From Brasilonema angustatum HA4187-MV1 (lineage in GTDB: Bacteria; Cyanobacteriota; Cyanobacteriia; Cyanobacteriales; Nostocaceae), in NCBI GenBank assembly GCA_019359695.1, contig JAHHGV010000061.1, positions 1-41,657 on the forward strand: DNA of 41,657 nucleotides, in the 5' to 3' direction. The notes under the pieces are model-generated. The model made no database searches. It was not told where the DNA came from and was given only the letters and a program-made list of their open reading frames with translations. Below are positions 15,451-24,633 of this stretch, piece by piece. Position 1 is the first letter of the stretch; each line of letters opens with the position of its first letter. The position numbers and the translations under genes were made by a program.

Positions 15451-16197
15451 CTATTTTTGCTGTTGTCCTAGATATACTTCAACAACACGGGGGTCATTTT
15501 GGACTTCTCCTAAATTGCCTTCGCAGAGTACCGAACCTTCATGTAGGACTGTGACTTTGTTGGCAATTTGACGGACAAATTCCATATCATGTTCAATCAC
15601 TAAAATTGAATGATTCTGAGCTAATGTTAAAATTAGTTCGCCGATGTTATAGGTTTCTTCATCGGTTAAACCTGCAACTGGTTCATCTACAAGTAATAAG
15701 TCTGGAGATTGTCCTACTAACATCCCAATTTCTAAACGTTGCTTTTCTCCGTGGGATAATAAAGCGGCGGGGATGTCTGCTTTAGAAGTTAAGCCAATGG
15801 TTTCTAATAAACCTTTTATAGTATTTTTTTCAGTACTATGAGAACGCCCAAACAATGTAAAAAAAACATTTTTCTTGCGGTTGCTGGTAATTTCTAAATT
15901 TTCCCGTGGTGTTAGGTTGAGATAAACTCTAGGTGTTTGGAATTTGCGCCCAATTCCCCGCCGTGCAATTTGATGTTCAGGCAGAGAACGTAGGTTTTTT
16001 CCTTTGAATAGTACTCGTCCTATAGTGGGTTGCACTTTACCTGTAATCACATCAAGAAATGTAGTCTTACCAGCACCATTTGGCCCAATTACTACTCGCA
16101 ATTCACCCACTTCCATACTAAAATTTAGTTGGTTGAGTGCTTTAAAACCATCAAAACTAACAGTGACGTTTTCAGTTTCCAAGATTTTGGTGTTCAT
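15451..16197 (-). CDS. urtD: urea ABC transporter ATP-binding subunit UrtD
   Basis: The second ATPase of the urea importer, LivG-like, 248 residues. Walker A GPNGAGKTTFLD (about 38), signature LSHGEKQRLEIGMLV (about 168), Walker B LLLVDEPVAGLTDEE and switch region ILVIEHDMEFV are visible. LSHGEKQ in place of LSGGQ, and EPVAGLTDEET, are characteristic of UrtD. The start overlaps the end of urtC by 26 bases, indicating translational coupling. Confidence 0.93.
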   Translation of the reverse strand: MNTKILETENVTVSFDGFKALNQLNFSMEVGELRVVIGPNGAGKTTFLDVITGKVQPTIGRVLFKGKNLRSLPEHQIARRGIGRKFQTPRVYLNLTPRENLEITSNRKKNVFFTLFGRSHSTEKNTIKGLLETIGLTSKADIPAALLSHGEKQRLEIGMLVGQSPDLLLVDEPVAGLTDEETYNIGELILTLAQNHSILVIEHDMEFVRQIANKVTVLHEGSVLCEGNLGEVQNDPRVVEVYLGQQQK

Positions 16198-17290
16198 GTT
16201 GCACTTCTGTGTCTTCTTCCAAGCTGGGATATGTAGAAATTTGTTGAGGGCGTTTGAAAAGAGGAATGTTTTGACTACGCAACCATCCTACTAAGCCGTC
16301 AGGAAGGACTGTCACGACAATTAAAAATAGTGCGCCTTGGAAAAATAGCCAAATTTCGGCAAATTGTTCACTCAAAAAAGCACGGGCATAATTGACTAAC
16401 AAAGTTCCCACAATTGCCCCGATTAATGTAGCACGTCCCCCCACGGCTACCCAAATTACCATTTCAATAGAAAAAGCAATATCCATTGCTCTGGGTGATA
16501 CAGAACCACTTTGCAGGGTGTAAAATGCTCCTGCTACGCCTGCGATCGCACCCGATACTGTAAACACTAATGTTTTAAAATCTGTGGGGTCATAACCAGA
16601 AAATCTTACCCGATTTTCGTCATCCCGAATAGCTATCAAAAGTCGTCCAAAACGTCCACTTGTCAGGCAGCGACAAACTCCGTAGGTAGCGGCGAGAAAC
16701 AATACTGTGAGAGTATAGAAAACAAATTTTGTTTTAGGATCACTGACGGTTGCACCAAACAAAGTTGTAAAATCTATCAGCCCATTAGTACCGTTGAAAA
16801 ATTGTTGTTGACCATTAAAAAAATTGAAAAATACAATAGTTGCGGCTTGGGTCAAAATCGAAAAATAAACTCCCTTAATGCGATTGCGGAATACTAAATA
16901 TCCCAATAATCCCGCCAGCAAACCTGGAAGTATCACCACAGCCGCTATTGCTATCGGGAAAGAATAAAAAGGTCGCCAAAACCAGGGAAGTTCGGTGATG
17001 CCATACAGCCCCATAAAATCAGGTAACTCACCAACAGGGACTTGCAGTTTCAGGTACATAGCGATCCCATATCCACCCAAACCAAAGAAAATACCATGTC
17101 CCAAACTTAGTAAGCCAGTATAACCCCAAATCAAATCAATAGCTAAAGCCACAATTGCCAGTGACAAAAATCGCCCCAACAAATTCAAGCGAAATTCTGA
17201 TAGCACCACTGGCATAATTAAGATGAGGATGAGTGCAATCACCATCACCATCCCAACTTCAATTAATATTAACCTTCCTCCCTTCTTCAT
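16172..17290 (-). CDS. urtC: urea ABC transporter permease UrtC
   Basis: An LivM-type membrane subunit of the urea importer, 372 residues with about eight to ten helices. Typical strings are IWGYTGLLSLGHGIFFGLGGY (near 55), YFSILTQAATIVFFNFFNG and AIRDDENRVRFSGYDPTDFK (near 225, the cytoplasmic loop that contacts the ATPases), then SIEMVIWVAVGGRATLIGA. It follows urtB after 30 bases and overlaps urtD. The C-terminal tail after QNIPLFKRP is polar and variable. Confidence 0.93.
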   Translation of the reverse strand: MKKGGRLILIEVGMVMVIALILILIMPVVLSEFRLNLLGRFLSLAIVALAIDLIWGYTGLLSLGHGIFFGLGGYGIAMYLKLQVPVGELPDFMGLYGITELPWFWRPFYSFPIAIAAVVILPGLLAGLLGYLVFRNRIKGVYFSILTQAATIVFFNFFNGQQQFFNGTNGLIDFTTLFGATVSDPKTKFVFYTLTVLFLAATYGVCRCLTSGRFGRLLIAIRDDENRVRFSGYDPTDFKTLVFTVSGAIAGVAGAFYTLQSGSVSPRAMDIAFSIEMVIWVAVGGRATLIGAIVGTLLVNYARAFLSEQFAEIWLFFQGALFLIVVTVLPDGLVGWLRSQNIPLFKRPQQISTYPSLEEDTEVQHEHQNLGN

Positions 17291-17320
17291 CCTCTGTGTC
17301 CTTCACGTCTATGTGTGAAA

Positions 17321-18481
17321 TTAAACATCAACACTACGACCTTTTTGTGGAAAAATCCCCCCAGGCTTCCACTGTAAAAATAAAATAATCAGCATAAATA
17401 CCATCACCTTGGCCATACTTGTGGTAGCAAAAAATGTCAATAAATCTGCCAAAGGCTTAATAGGAGTTAACAACAAAGCTAGAGTCCCAGAACCAATTAA
17501 AAAGTTAGCTGTGCCAATTCCCAAAGCAGCTACAATAGTACCTACTAAATTACCCACACCGCCAACAACCACAACCATAAAAGTGTCGATAATATAATTT
17601 TGTCCAGTATTTGGACCTACAGAACCGAGTAAACTAATCGCACAACCAGCCACCCCAGCTAAACCAGAACCCAAAGCAAAAGTGATTGCATCAACTTTTT
17701 GAGTTGGGATACCTAAACAAGCACTCATACTCCGGTTTTGTGTCACAGCCCGAATTCTTAATCCCCAGCTAGAACGTTGTAAGAATAGATAAATTCCTAC
17801 TACACAAATTATTGTCAAAGCAATAATAAATAATCTGGCAAATGGTAATTGTACACCACCTAAAGATATGCCAGTTTGTAACCAAGTCGGTGCTGTTACA
17901 TCTACATTTTGTGCGCCAAACCAAGGTTTAGTTACTGCTAGCTGATATGTTTGACTCAATAAATTACAAATTACTGTTGTTATCCCCAGCGATAGCAATA
18001 GTACTACCCACACAACCCAGTTACGAATTCTCTCTAAATTTGTGCGGGAATTTAAAAACCATAACCCACCAAAAAACAATAGAGAAAACAATACTAAGCC
18101 AATTACTAAGACCAAATTCGCACTACGGACAAACTGCTGAAAAATTAAACTTACTCCCCAAGTTGCTAGCAGAGTCTCTAGGGGTCGTCCATAGAGGTAA
18201 CGAATCACACCTCTTTCAAGAATTAATCCGATAAATGCTGTGAAAATGAAAGCGATAATTAACGCCAAAAATATATAAATTTCAAACCAAAAACCGCCTA
18301 ATTGTTTACAGCCATTCTGCACAACAAATGTTGTATAAGCCCCAAACATCATCAATTCACCATGCGCCATATTAATGACACCCATCAAGCCAAATATAAT
18401 GGCTAATCCCAAGGCGGCAATTAATAACACAGAACCGATGCTAATACCATTAAATACAGCATCTAAGAAACCTGTTAACAC
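17321..18481 (-). CDS. urtB: urea ABC transporter permease UrtB
   Basis: An LivH-type membrane subunit, 386 residues, about nine helices. FGLMGVINMAHGELMMFGAY (near 30) and VTQNRSMSACLGIPTQKVD (near 250) are typical for UrtB, as is NYIIDTFMVVVVGGVGNLVG, the loop region that meets the ATPase. The start codon is GTG at 18481 followed by TTAACAGG; no upstream ATG precedes the conserved MLTGFLDAVFNGIS. It lies 101 bases downstream of urtA, with a heptamer repeat array in the gap. Confidence 0.93.
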   Translation of the reverse strand: MLTGFLDAVFNGISIGSVLLIAALGLAIIFGLMGVINMAHGELMMFGAYTTFVVQNGCKQLGGFWFEIYIFLALIIAFIFTAFIGLILERGVIRYLYGRPLETLLATWGVSLIFQQFVRSANLVLVIGLVLFSLLFFGGLWFLNSRTNLERIRNWVVWVVLLLSLGITTVICNLLSQTYQLAVTKPWFGAQNVDVTAPTWLQTGISLGGVQLPFARLFIIALTIICVVGIYLFLQRSSWGLRIRAVTQNRSMSACLGIPTQKVDAITFALGSGLAGVAGCAISLLGSVGPNTGQNYIIDTFMVVVVGGVGNLVGTIVAALGIGTANFLIGSGTLALLLTPIKPLADLLTFFATTSMAKVMVFMLIILFLQWKPGGIFPQKGRSVDV

Positions 18482-18546
18482 TTATTTTTCTCCACCAGCT
18501 ATAAGCTTGTTTTCTAGTAATGGGTCAATAGTCAAGAGTTAAAATT

Positions 18547-18581
18547 TTAACTATTAACTATTAACTATTAACTATTGACTA
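18547..18581. repeat. STRR: TTAACTA heptamers
   Basis: Five consecutive copies of TTAACTA (the last TTGACTA) lie between urtA and urtB, within the transcribed operon. In this position they could influence differential expression of the binding protein relative to the permeases; that is only an inference. Confidence 0.85.
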
Positions 18582-18582
18582 A

Positions 18583-19899
18583 TTAGGCTTTTTTGTACTT
18601 ACCGCCCTTAGCTGGATCTGACCAATCACAAGCAAATCCCTTAGTCTCTTTCACAAATTGATTCCAAGGAACTGGCTCAACTGGTGCAGGTGTAGCATAG
18701 ATAATATTAAATAAACCATCATCTCTAACTTGACCAATCCGCACAACTTTGGATATGTGATGATTAGCATTTACTGTCACTTTTCCTTCAGGTGCATCTA
18801 TAGTTTGACCATAAGCCGCAGCACGAACTTTAGCTAAATCAGGACTACCCGCTTTTTCTACTGCTTGCTTCCACAAATAAACGGCGATATATGCGGCTTC
18901 CATTGGGTCATTTGTTACCCGGTCTGCACCATATTCTTGTTTAAATGCTGCGACAAATTTCTTATTAGCAGGAGTGTCTACAGTTTGGAAGTAATTCCAA
19001 GCAGCGTAGTGACCTTTGAGATACTCAACACCAATTGCCTTAACTTCTTCTTCGGCAATACTTACAGACATAGAAGGGTATTTGTCTGGTGTTAATCCAG
19101 CACCTTTTAACTGTTTGAATAAAGCTACATTACTATCACCATTTAAGGTGTTATAAATTACTCCACCGTTGGGCAAAACTTGCTTAATTTTAGTAATGAT
19201 AGGTGTAACTTCGTTGTTACCTAATGGTAAGTAATCTTCACCAACTATTTTTCCGCCTAGAGCTTCTAATTGGGCTTTAATAATGGTGTTAGCAGTACGA
19301 GGAAAAACGTAGTCTGAGCCTACTAAAAAGAATTCTTTGCCTTTATTTTTTAACAACCAATCAACAGATGGTTCAATTTGTTGATTTGGCGCTGCACCTG
19401 TGTAAAAAATGTTTTTAGAACACTCTTGACCTTCATACTGCACGGGATACCACAGCATATGGTCTTTACTTTCAAAGACTGGTTTAACATTTTTACGGCT
19501 AGCTGAAGTCCAACAACCAAAAACTACAGCTACTTTATCTTGATCAATGAGCTTAGTTGCTTTTTCTCTAAAAGTATCCCAGTTAGAAGCACCATCTTCA
19601 ACAATGGCTTCAATTGGTTTACCTAAGATACCACCAGCCGCGTTAATTTCTTTGATGGCTAATTTCTCAGCATCGACGACACTTTTTTCACTAATAGCCA
19701 TTGTGCCACTAAGGGAGTGTAGAACACCTACCTTGATGGTTTCACTATTAGCCGCAGCTACAGGAGAAGCATTGCTAGAGGTGGCTGGACTGTTCGTAGC
19801 GGTTGGGGTGTTATTAGCGCAAGCCTTCACAAAGATGCTGCTACCAATAGTTGCAGAACTGTAAATCAAAAACCTACGTCGATTAAATCGTCTACTCAT
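18583..19899 (-). CDS. urtA: urea ABC transporter substrate-binding protein UrtA
   Basis: The periplasmic urea receptor, 438 residues. The N-terminus SRRFNRRRFLIYSSATI is a twin-arginine signal, and FVKAC before the Thr/Ser/Asn/Pro-rich linker looks like a lipobox, so a Tat-exported lipoprotein is likely. The family core follows: IKVGVLHSLSGTMAISEKSV (about 55), GILGKPIEAIVEDGASNWD, VFGCWTSASRKNVKPVFE and LWYPVQYEGQECS. The C-terminus has PEGKVTVNANHHISKVVRIG. These strings distinguish UrtA from amino-acid LivJ proteins. First gene of the operon; GAGGGG lies about 12 bases upstream of the ATG. A perfect NtcA site (GTA-N8-TAC) was not found by eye upstream. Confidence 0.95.
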   Translation of the reverse strand: MSRRFNRRRFLIYSSATIGSSIFVKACANNTPTATNSPATSSNASPVAAANSETIKVGVLHSLSGTMAISEKSVVDAEKLAIKEINAAGGILGKPIEAIVEDGASNWDTFREKATKLIDQDKVAVVFGCWTSASRKNVKPVFESKDHMLWYPVQYEGQECSKNIFYTGAAPNQQIEPSVDWLLKNKGKEFFLVGSDYVFPRTANTIIKAQLEALGGKIVGEDYLPLGNNEVTPIITKIKQVLPNGGVIYNTLNGDSNVALFKQLKGAGLTPDKYPSMSVSIAEEEVKAIGVEYLKGHYAAWNYFQTVDTPANKKFVAAFKQEYGADRVTNDPMEAAYIAVYLWKQAVEKAGSPDLAKVRAAAYGQTIDAPEGKVTVNANHHISKVVRIGQVRDDGLFNIIYATPAPVEPVPWNQFVKETKGFACDWSDPAKGGKYKKA

Positions 19900-20194
19900 A
19901 TCTTGGTTAATTTCCCCTCAACGAATCAGCTAGCTCCCTGAAAGTTCACAAGCTCAAGCTTCAAACTGTGATATTAGTTTAATGTTTAATATTTAATCAT
20001 TAAATTGTTATTTATAAAATGACTTTTTGTAAAATATAAAGACGTAGCACGCTACGTCTCTACATTGCTTACAATTCAAAATCACCGTAAGCGCAGAGCG
20101 CACGCCAAGAGCGAACGCGCAGCTTGTCCGTAAGGACTTAGGGCATAGTTCTAATCGCCGGCTTCCGGCGATCAGACTTCTCTCAGACTCAAAA
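19900..20194. other. intergenic region between flv1 and urtA with palindromic repeats
   Basis: 295 bases. Nearest urtA it is AT-rich and presumably holds its promoter. It also holds a palindrome GACGTAGCACGCTACGTC (20041-20058), a GC-rich patch (20087-20145) similar to interspersed repeats elsewhere in the window, and the hairpin at 20154-20172. No ORF was seen. Confidence 0.5.
20154..20172 (-). terminator. hairpin after flv1
   Basis: A perfect ATCGCCGG-CTT-CCGGCGAT hairpin starts 23 bases past the flv1 stop. It lacks a T run on the minus strand, so it may act as an RNA 3' end stabiliser or be a repeat rather than a true intrinsic terminator. Confidence 0.35.
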
Positions 20195-21907
20195 TTAATA
20201 ATGATTCCCCGACTTACGATGATGCACAGCAGTAATTCCCTTAGCGTCTAGTACTTTCCCATTATCCACGGTTGCATAAACAAGCCAATGGTCACCTACT
20301 TCCATCCGGTTTTTTACGGAGCATTCTAAATAAGCTAAGGCATCATTCAGAACAGGAGATCCATGTTCACCTTCTTCACTTGCGACACCGTCAAATCGGT
20401 TTTGTCCTGGACCAAAAGGTTTGAGGAAGTGCTTCATTAAGCCGATGTGATTTCCTTCTTTCAAGACATTTAAGGCAAATTTACTACCAGAGTGTGTCAG
20501 TGATTCCACTGCTCGATCTTTTGCTACAGCAATTGTTAAACCAGGAGGATTAAAGCTTGCCTGCGATACCCAAGAGGCTAACATTGCACTGGATATATCG
20601 CCTTGTTTTGCTGTGAGGATACACAGTGAACCAACAACGCGCCCGACTGCTTGTTCTGTAGTTGTGGCGCTTTGGCTTGGAGTGCGCACTTTTTTAGCTT
20701 TCTTGAGTGCTTGAGCAAAGTCGGTTCCTGCTTCTTCACACATTTGTAGGGTGGGGTCATCAGGTTTAAACTTTACCCTGATGGTATCAAAACCAAATCG
20801 ATAGCCAGCGTCTTTGAGTTTACCCTCGATAATATCAACTGCTTCGCCACTCCAGCCGAAAGAACCAAAGACACCAGCAAGTTTGTTGTTCGTCGCAGTG
20901 GAAAGCACAATACCCAAAGCGACTTGCACGGGAGTCGGTGCATGACCTCCAAGTGTAGGAGAACCAATGATAAAGCCAGACGCTTTTTCAACAGCAGCGC
21001 GGATTTCTTCTGGTTCAGCAAATTCGCAGTTAATTGATTCTACAGCAACCCCCGCTTTTGTCATACCACGAGCGATCGCTTGGGCAAGAGTCGCCGTACT
21101 TCCATACGCAGAAGCATAAATCAAGGCGACAGATGTCTCTTGCGATGCTTGCTCCTGACACCATTGGCGATAAAATTCTGTTAGTTCGATTAAGCTGTAG
21201 CGTACCAGAGCTCCATGTCCAGTCGCATACATCCTCACGGATAAGTCGCTAAGTTTATCAAGTGCTGTTTCGACTTGACGAGCATGGGGAGCGATGATGC
21301 AATCAAAATAATAGCGTCTATCTTCGTTAAAGATTTCCCAGCCTTCATCAAAAACTTGGTCGCCACAGATATGTGCGGCAAAAAGTTTATCTGTGTAGAG
21401 AATTTCTGTTTGGGGATCGTAAGTGCAAAGTAGATCTGGGTATCGAGGATTAGGAGTGGGGATAAACTCTAGATCATGACCTTTGCCCAAATCTAAAGTT
21501 TCTTCCCCGCGCATCACCATCACTGATAATTCTGGGTTTTCCAGTACGCCACGCAAATTTTTTGCTCCTGGGTTAGAACAAACAAAGGTGATTTGCGGTG
21601 CAAGTTCCAGCAAAGCTTTGAGAGTTGCGGCGCGATTGGGATTAATGTGACCAAGAATGACGTAATCAATTTCTTTGACATCAAAGCGTTGCTGTAACGC
21701 TTCCAGGAAAATTTCTGTAAATGTTTCTCCTGGAGGGTCAATCAGAGCGATTTTATCTCCTTTGATGATATAAGAATTTGCTGTTGTCCCTTTTGCCAAA
21801 GCGTATTCTATTTCAAATCTTAGGCGTGTCCAACTGCGGGAACGAAGCACAGTTGTGCCTGTAGCTATGGGGTAAACTTGAACGTCACGAGGTTTAGTTT
21901 CTGGCAT
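20195..21907 (-). CDS. flv1: diflavin flavoprotein Flv1-type (non-canonical diiron site)
   Basis: A 570-residue cyanobacterial A-type flavodiiron protein. A metallo-beta-lactamase-like domain (about 30-245) is followed by a flavodoxin domain (about 262-400; ALIYASAYGSTATLAQAI) and a C-terminal flavin reductase domain (about 425-570; SSAMLASWVSQASFNPPG). Where Flv3 has the diiron ligands H-x-E-x-D-H, this protein reads GHINPNRAAT (H87, N89, N91, R92). That loss defines the Flv1 class, which works with Flv3 in reducing oxygen to water with photosystem I electrons. Downstream partner of flv3 at 22741, with one hydrolase gene between. A or B (heterocyst) subtype cannot be told here. Confidence 0.9.
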   Translation of the reverse strand: MPETKPRDVQVYPIATGTTVLRSRSWTRLRFEIEYALAKGTTANSYIIKGDKIALIDPPGETFTEIFLEALQQRFDVKEIDYVILGHINPNRAATLKALLELAPQITFVCSNPGAKNLRGVLENPELSVMVMRGEETLDLGKGHDLEFIPTPNPRYPDLLCTYDPQTEILYTDKLFAAHICGDQVFDEGWEIFNEDRRYYFDCIIAPHARQVETALDKLSDLSVRMYATGHGALVRYSLIELTEFYRQWCQEQASQETSVALIYASAYGSTATLAQAIARGMTKAGVAVESINCEFAEPEEIRAAVEKASGFIIGSPTLGGHAPTPVQVALGIVLSTATNNKLAGVFGSFGWSGEAVDIIEGKLKDAGYRFGFDTIRVKFKPDDPTLQMCEEAGTDFAQALKKAKKVRTPSQSATTTEQAVGRVVGSLCILTAKQGDISSAMLASWVSQASFNPPGLTIAVAKDRAVESLTHSGSKFALNVLKEGNHIGLMKHFLKPFGPGQNRFDGVASEEGEHGSPVLNDALAYLECSVKNRMEVGDHWLVYATVDNGKVLDAKGITAVHHRKSGNHY

Positions 21908-21946
21908 AGGTCATATTTAATAAGGTTTAATATTGAACTGTGTGCC

Positions 21947-22702
21947 TTATGTAGAGGCGACTTTAGCTAGCATACCGGCGAGCTGAACAGGATGAGATAA
22001 CATTGGGCTATGCCCGCTTCGAGGTAACTCAATTGCATCAACTCCAAGACGTTTGCGTGCAGCGTATCGACACCATGCGGGAGAAAGGCAACGATCTTCA
22101 CCGCAGACGATATATGTACACTTTACATCTGGCCAAGCTTGTAGAGGACTAACCTCACTCATATATAAAAACTGCTGATTGCGCAACTTTGGAAATGCCC
22201 AATGCGCCACATCTGAGGTGCAGTCGTGAAAGAGAAATTCTCTGGCGACAGCCTCGTCTTGTAAAGAGGTTATCCTCAGTGCTGCCGGATTGAACATCTC
22301 TGGCTCATCGCGGAACTGCTCGAACTTCTCAGCTTCTGGCAGCTCATAGCCTATTGTTTTGAGGACATTGGGATCTACCTCGTCATAAAACTGGTCGAAG
22401 AGACTTACACCGATATGCGGAATCAGCCCAGCAATGAAAACAAGCTGACGCACTGGACGCTGGCTGGCAACCAGAGGAATAGCTAAGCCTGCCATAGAGT
22501 GACCAACCAGCACCACATCGTCTTCAAATCCTAGCAGTGCCTTGTTCACGACTTCGGCATATTTAACAATCCCAGCGGTAGGGTCTTCAATTGGGAGATC
22601 CACTGCTACCGTCTGATGACCACGCGCCTCTATCTCTTGGGTGAGTAGTTCCCAACACCAAGCGCCCAGGGAAGCACCGTGAACTAAGCACAAAAGACTC
22701 AT
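21947..22702 (-). CDS. alpha/beta-fold hydrolase (esterase-like)
   Basis: 251 residues with a complete catalytic set: nucleophile Ser69 in VGHSMAG, Asp near 205 in CGEDRCLSP, and His231 in RSGHSPML. The oxyanion HG (VHGASLGAWCWE) is at the very N-terminus. The overall look is of the short, salicylate/jasmonate methylesterase-like (SABP2) branch, WELLTQEIEARGHQTVAVDLP. Substrate unknown. It sits between flv3 and flv1 on the same strand with gaps of about 40 bases each side, so all three are probably one operon. Whether it acts in photoprotection is not known from sequence. Confidence 0.85.
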   Translation of the reverse strand: MSLLCLVHGASLGAWCWELLTQEIEARGHQTVAVDLPIEDPTAGIVKYAEVVNKALLGFEDDVVLVGHSMAGLAIPLVASQRPVRQLVFIAGLIPHIGVSLFDQFYDEVDPNVLKTIGYELPEAEKFEQFRDEPEMFNPAALRITSLQDEAVAREFLFHDCTSDVAHWAFPKLRNQQFLYMSEVSPLQAWPDVKCTYIVCGEDRCLSPAWCRYAARKRLGVDAIELPRSGHSPMLSHPVQLAGMLAKVAST

Positions 22703-22703
22703 A

Positions 22704-22722
22704 AGCAGTTATCAGTTATCAG
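22704..22722. repeat. short STRR: AGTTATC units
   Basis: Two and a half copies of AGTTATC in the gap between flv3 and the hydrolase gene; the same unit recurs at 40051-40089. Confidence 0.6.
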
Positions 22723-22740
22723 TAGAGTGGATTAGTGTTG

Positions 22741-24465
22741 TTAATAATGATTTCCGACTTTACGGTGGTGGGCTGCTGTTAGCGCTTCTGGCTTACTTAC
22801 TCGTCCTGCGTATACGGTGCTGTACACAAGCCAGTGATCGCCGCCATCCATCCGACTCATAACTTCGCACTCCATATATGCTAGGGCGTCTCCAAGGATG
22901 GGTGCACCGTTTTCAGCTGCCTGGGTTTTGACTCCTTCAAAACGATCAGCACCTGGGGCGAAACGTTTGAGGAAGTGCTTCATCAATTTTTGATAGTTAC
23001 CTTCTTCTAAGACGTTTAAGACAAATTTATCGCCCACTTGCATGAGTGATTCAATTGCCCTATCTTTAGCAACAGCGATGGATATTCCTATAGGTTTGAA
23101 GCTGGCTTGAGAAACCCAAGAGGCTAACATGGCGCTGGATACATCACCTTTTTTGGCGGTGATAATATACAACCCACCACTGATTCTACCTAGTGCTTTA
23201 TCAACGTCAGCACCTAAGGATTTCATCTGCTTGACCGAGCGATCGCGTGTCACCCACTGTGCTATGTCTGTTCCGGATTCTTCACACTGCTTGTAAGTGT
23301 TTTCTGTGGGTGTTTGTTTGATCCGAATTCCTGGAAACGCTGGTATTAAGCCCGAATTCCGGAATTTACTCAGCAACGGGTCAATTGGTTCGTCATCACC
23401 ACCGCCTGATTCAAAAATGCCCACTCCTTGTTTTTCATGAACTGAGCCTAAAATAGTGCTGATGGCAGCTTGGATATTGGCTGCACCAGAAGCTGGAGGC
23501 ATTCCAACAACAATACCATTACAACGACCTACAAGTTCCCGCAATTCTTGTAAGTCAATGCCTGCACGCAAGTCTACCATTTCTGTAGCGACGCCAGTTT
23601 TGGTGATACCGGTGGCAATTGCTTGAGCTAGGCGAGTTCCATAGCCGTAATCTGAAACGTAAAAGACTCCTATGGTAGTTTCTGCCTTCGCTTGTGTTTT
23701 GCTCCAAGTGCGATAACGCTTGGTGAGTTCGTCAACGTTATGGGATAATAGAGGTCCATGACCTGTGGCTATTATGCTGATTTTTTCCAGTTCATCCATC
23801 CGCTTGAGAGCAGACAGAACTGAACGGGCATTGGGAGCCATCAGACATTCGTAGTAATATTGATAGTCTGCTTCTATAGCTTTTAAGTCTTCGTCAAAGG
23901 TGCTATCTGAGCAATAGTGCATCCCAAACGCATCGCAGGTAAACAAAGTTTGGGTTTTGTGGTCAAAGCTAAAGATGGTATCGGGCCAATGTAAATTTGG
24001 TGCGGTGACAAATTCTAGTTCGTGTCCGTTGCCTAAATCCAGGCGATCGCCATTCTTGACAATTTTCCGCTCAAACGGACGATGCACCATATTCTCCAGA
24101 AATTGGATAGCAACTTTAGAACCGACAACTGTTATATCCGGCGCAAGTTGCAAAACATCTTTGACTAAACCGCTGTGGTCTGGCTCAGTGTGGCTGATAA
24201 TAAGATATTGAATATCTGCTGGATCAACAAGATCTTTAAGGGTATCTAAGTACAGCTGACGAAACTTTTCGTGGGAGGTGTCAACCAGCGCTATTTTCTC
24301 AGCGCGTATCAGAAATGAATTGTAGGTAGTACCGTTTTGCAGACCGAACTCGATATCAAAGCGATCGCGATCCCAATCCAAAGACCGAATTGCTGTCGTC
24401 TCGGAGGCAATCTCGTCAATTTGAATGGTTAGCTTTTTTTTGGTTTTTTCGGTGAGCGCTACCAT
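22741..24465 (-). CDS. flv3: diflavin flavoprotein Flv3-type (canonical diiron site)
   Basis: A 574-residue flavodiiron protein that reduces oxygen to water. It has a beta-lactamase-like domain with SHTEPDHSG (His92, Glu94, Asp96, His97 from this start), further ligands in the APNLHWPDT and ATGHGPLL regions, a flavodoxin domain (GVFYVSDYGYGTRLAQAI) and a C-terminal flavin reductase domain (SSAMLASWVSQASFKPIG). The intact diiron ligands mark the Flv3 class. The ATG at 24465 is chosen over an upstream in-frame start at 24483 because AAGGAG lies eight bases before it. First gene of flv3-hydrolase-flv1. Part of its C-terminal domain has been copied to 13828-14103. Confidence 0.92.
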   Translation of the reverse strand: MVALTEKTKKKLTIQIDEIASETTAIRSLDWDRDRFDIEFGLQNGTTYNSFLIRAEKIALVDTSHEKFRQLYLDTLKDLVDPADIQYLIISHTEPDHSGLVKDVLQLAPDITVVGSKVAIQFLENMVHRPFERKIVKNGDRLDLGNGHELEFVTAPNLHWPDTIFSFDHKTQTLFTCDAFGMHYCSDSTFDEDLKAIEADYQYYYECLMAPNARSVLSALKRMDELEKISIIATGHGPLLSHNVDELTKRYRTWSKTQAKAETTIGVFYVSDYGYGTRLAQAIATGITKTGVATEMVDLRAGIDLQELRELVGRCNGIVVGMPPASGAANIQAAISTILGSVHEKQGVGIFESGGGDDEPIDPLLSKFRNSGLIPAFPGIRIKQTPTENTYKQCEESGTDIAQWVTRDRSVKQMKSLGADVDKALGRISGGLYIITAKKGDVSSAMLASWVSQASFKPIGISIAVAKDRAIESLMQVGDKFVLNVLEEGNYQKLMKHFLKRFAPGADRFEGVKTQAAENGAPILGDALAYMECEVMSRMDGGDHWLVYSTVYAGRVSKPEALTAAHHRKVGNHY

Positions 24466-24472
24466 AACTAGT

Positions 24473-24478
24473 CTCCTT
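24473..24478 (-). promoter_or_regulatory. ribosome binding site of flv3
   Basis: AAGGAG on the minus strand, eight bases before the ATG at 24465. It lies inside the longer upstream reading frame and so decides the start. Confidence 0.75.
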
Positions 24479-24633
24479 AGCAATTGAGTATTTATTACTC
24501 TGTCCCTATTGTGACATGTTTATTTTGTAAATTTTGTTTAAAATTTTTATCCCTAGGTTAAAAAAAATAAAAGTATCAAATAGTGTTAGTATGTTGTTGC
24601 TTACAAGCCCAAACGTTGGCTTAGCAAACGAGG

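Noticed and set aside
19900-20194. Possible NtcA site upstream of urtA
   Set aside because: No GTA-N8-TAC match was found by eye on either strand; regulation by nitrogen is expected but not shown here.
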